Below are positions 6,065 through 6,755 of a DNA stretch of 6,755 nt, piece after piece. Each line of letters starts with the position of its first letter. Position 1 is the stretch's first letter. Below the pieces are notes generated by a model. It saw nothing but the letters and a program-made list of their open reading frames with translations. It searched no databases and was not told the origin of the DNA. The stretch is from Reyranella sp. (GTDB lineage Bacteria; Pseudomonadota; Alphaproteobacteria; Reyranellales; Reyranellaceae). The DNA lies in NCBI GenBank assembly GCA_021732965.1, contig JAKFVZ010000591.1, forward strand, positions 1-6,755, read 5' to 3'. The position numbers and the translations under genes are program-made.

Positions 6065-6733
6065 TCAGATAGCTTCGGGGAAGGCACTAGCCGCCTGCGC
6101 ATCCTGGGCCACTAGCGCCGCACTGCGCCTTGCCAAGGTCTCTCGATACTCTTGAGCTTCTACGTCTTTAAAGAATGGCGCGTCCGGCGAAAGCCGTTTG
6201 ACGGCGCTTTCAACTTCATCGATCCCCGCCTTGAAAAATTCCTTCCGATAATTCTTCGCATTGATGCGGACGGGCTCAAATTCCGCGTGAAGCGCGCGTT
6301 CGAGCGCGGGAGCGTCATCGCTATAGATGATGGCGTGCGTGTCGAAAAGAAACGGCACACTGGCATCCCCCAGCTCCCGGATCCTATCCGCAGGGTCGAG
6401 GCGACGGGTAAGCCCAATCTTCACCACGTCATCGCCGAAGGAGCCGACATTCGAGATGATGTAGACGTAACCGGAGCGTGTCCGTTCGGCCATTGCCTGC
6501 GCGCGCTCGAATTTGGCGTGGGCTTCCGCAAGGTCCTTCTCAAGAATTTCGACTTGAGCCTGGAATGCCTCCAACTTCGGTCCGACAACGCTTTGAGCTT
6601 CAGCTTTGGCCTTGTCGAGCAGCCGCCTATAGCGGACCTCTTCTTCTTCCGCGCGCTCCATATCTCGAATGAGCTTCTGCTCTTCACGCTGCAACCTTGC
6701 GGCATCTGCACGTTCATAGCGTTCCGCTTTCAC
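6065..6733 (-). CDS. DUF4041-type coiled-coil protein with T5orf172/MUG113 GIY-YIG domain, probably N-terminally incomplete
   Basis: From GTG 6733 this is 222 residues. Residues 1-85 are highly charged and form a long coiled coil. Residues about 88-170 are a GIY-YIG nuclease-type domain of the T5orf172/MUG113 class: GYVYIISNVG (88-97), VVKIGLTRRLDPADRIRELG (103-122), ALERALHAEF (143-152) and NYRKEFF (161-167). Likely active-site residues are Tyr89 or Tyr91, Arg117 and Glu165. Relatives are mostly phage or island proteins of about 400-500 residues with an N-terminal DUF4041 domain, absent here. An in-frame TAG at 6746-6748 lies just upstream, with YREKVKAER-like coiled coil already running between it and the GTG. 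GGGAG at 6741-6737 is too close to the GTG for a good ribosome binding site. The gene is either a 5'-truncated remnant or an independently started C-terminal piece. It converges on the kinase pair, with 109 bases between and no clear terminator. Function is unproven. Confidence 0.72.
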   Translation of the reverse strand: MKAERYERADAARLQREEQKLIRDMERAEEEEVRYRRLLDKAKAEAQSVVGPKLEAFQAQVEILEKDLAEAHAKFERAQAMAERTRSGYVYIISNVGSFGDDVVKIGLTRRLDPADRIRELGDASVPFLFDTHAIIYSDDAPALERALHAEFEPVRINAKNYRKEFFKAGIDEVESAVKRLSPDAPFFKDVEAQEYRETLARRSAALVAQDAQAASAFPEAI

Positions 6734-6755
6734 CTTCTCCCGATACTAGTGCGTG

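Overview
The window looks like a chromosomal segment of a GC-rich alphaproteobacterium, with a short accessory stretch behind a tRNA gene. Three things point to the group: the co-directional aroA-cmk-rpsA cluster, a neighbouring small acidic zinc-ribbon protein of the TIGR02300 / FYDLN_acid family (a family typical of Alphaproteobacteria), and a class II (CP4-like) EPSP synthase. A genus cannot be named from the sequence alone.

Core part, about 1-4215. On the minus strand, reading from right to left, are aroA (shikimate pathway), cmk (CMP kinase, overlapping aroA by 4 bp) and rpsA (ribosomal protein S1, running off the left edge). Divergent from aroA on the plus strand are the FYDLN zinc-ribbon gene, a recognisable promoter, tRNA-Ala(GGC) with encoded CCA, and a strong intrinsic terminator. 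The far left edge carries an exact 38-bp copy of an internal rpsA segment. This copy puts the S1 reading frame out of register and is more likely a join or assembly problem than biology.

Accessory part, about 4216-6755. Behind the tRNA terminator the base composition becomes visibly less GC-rich. A two-gene plus-strand unit encodes a compact HipA-family Ser/Thr kinase (316 aa), then a protein with a HipS-like N-terminal region and a C-terminal HIRAN domain (250 aa). The ribosome binding site of the second gene overlaps the stop codon of the first. This resembles a split Hip kinase toxin-antitoxin module in which the part missing from the kinase (N-subdomain 1 of HipA) sits in the partner, fused to a DNA-end-binding HIRAN domain. 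No HipB-type DNA-binding protein is encoded in the window. Converging on this pair from the minus strand is the C-terminal part of a DUF4041-type protein with a long coiled coil and a T5orf172/MUG113 GIY-YIG domain. It appears to lack its N-terminal half, with an in-frame stop just before the window edge.

The most interesting object is the kinase / HipS-HIRAN pair beside a nuclease-like GIY-YIG gene, lodged directly 3' of tRNA-Ala. That arrangement suggests a small defence or addiction island, but no integrase or second attachment repeat is present in the window to prove mobility.
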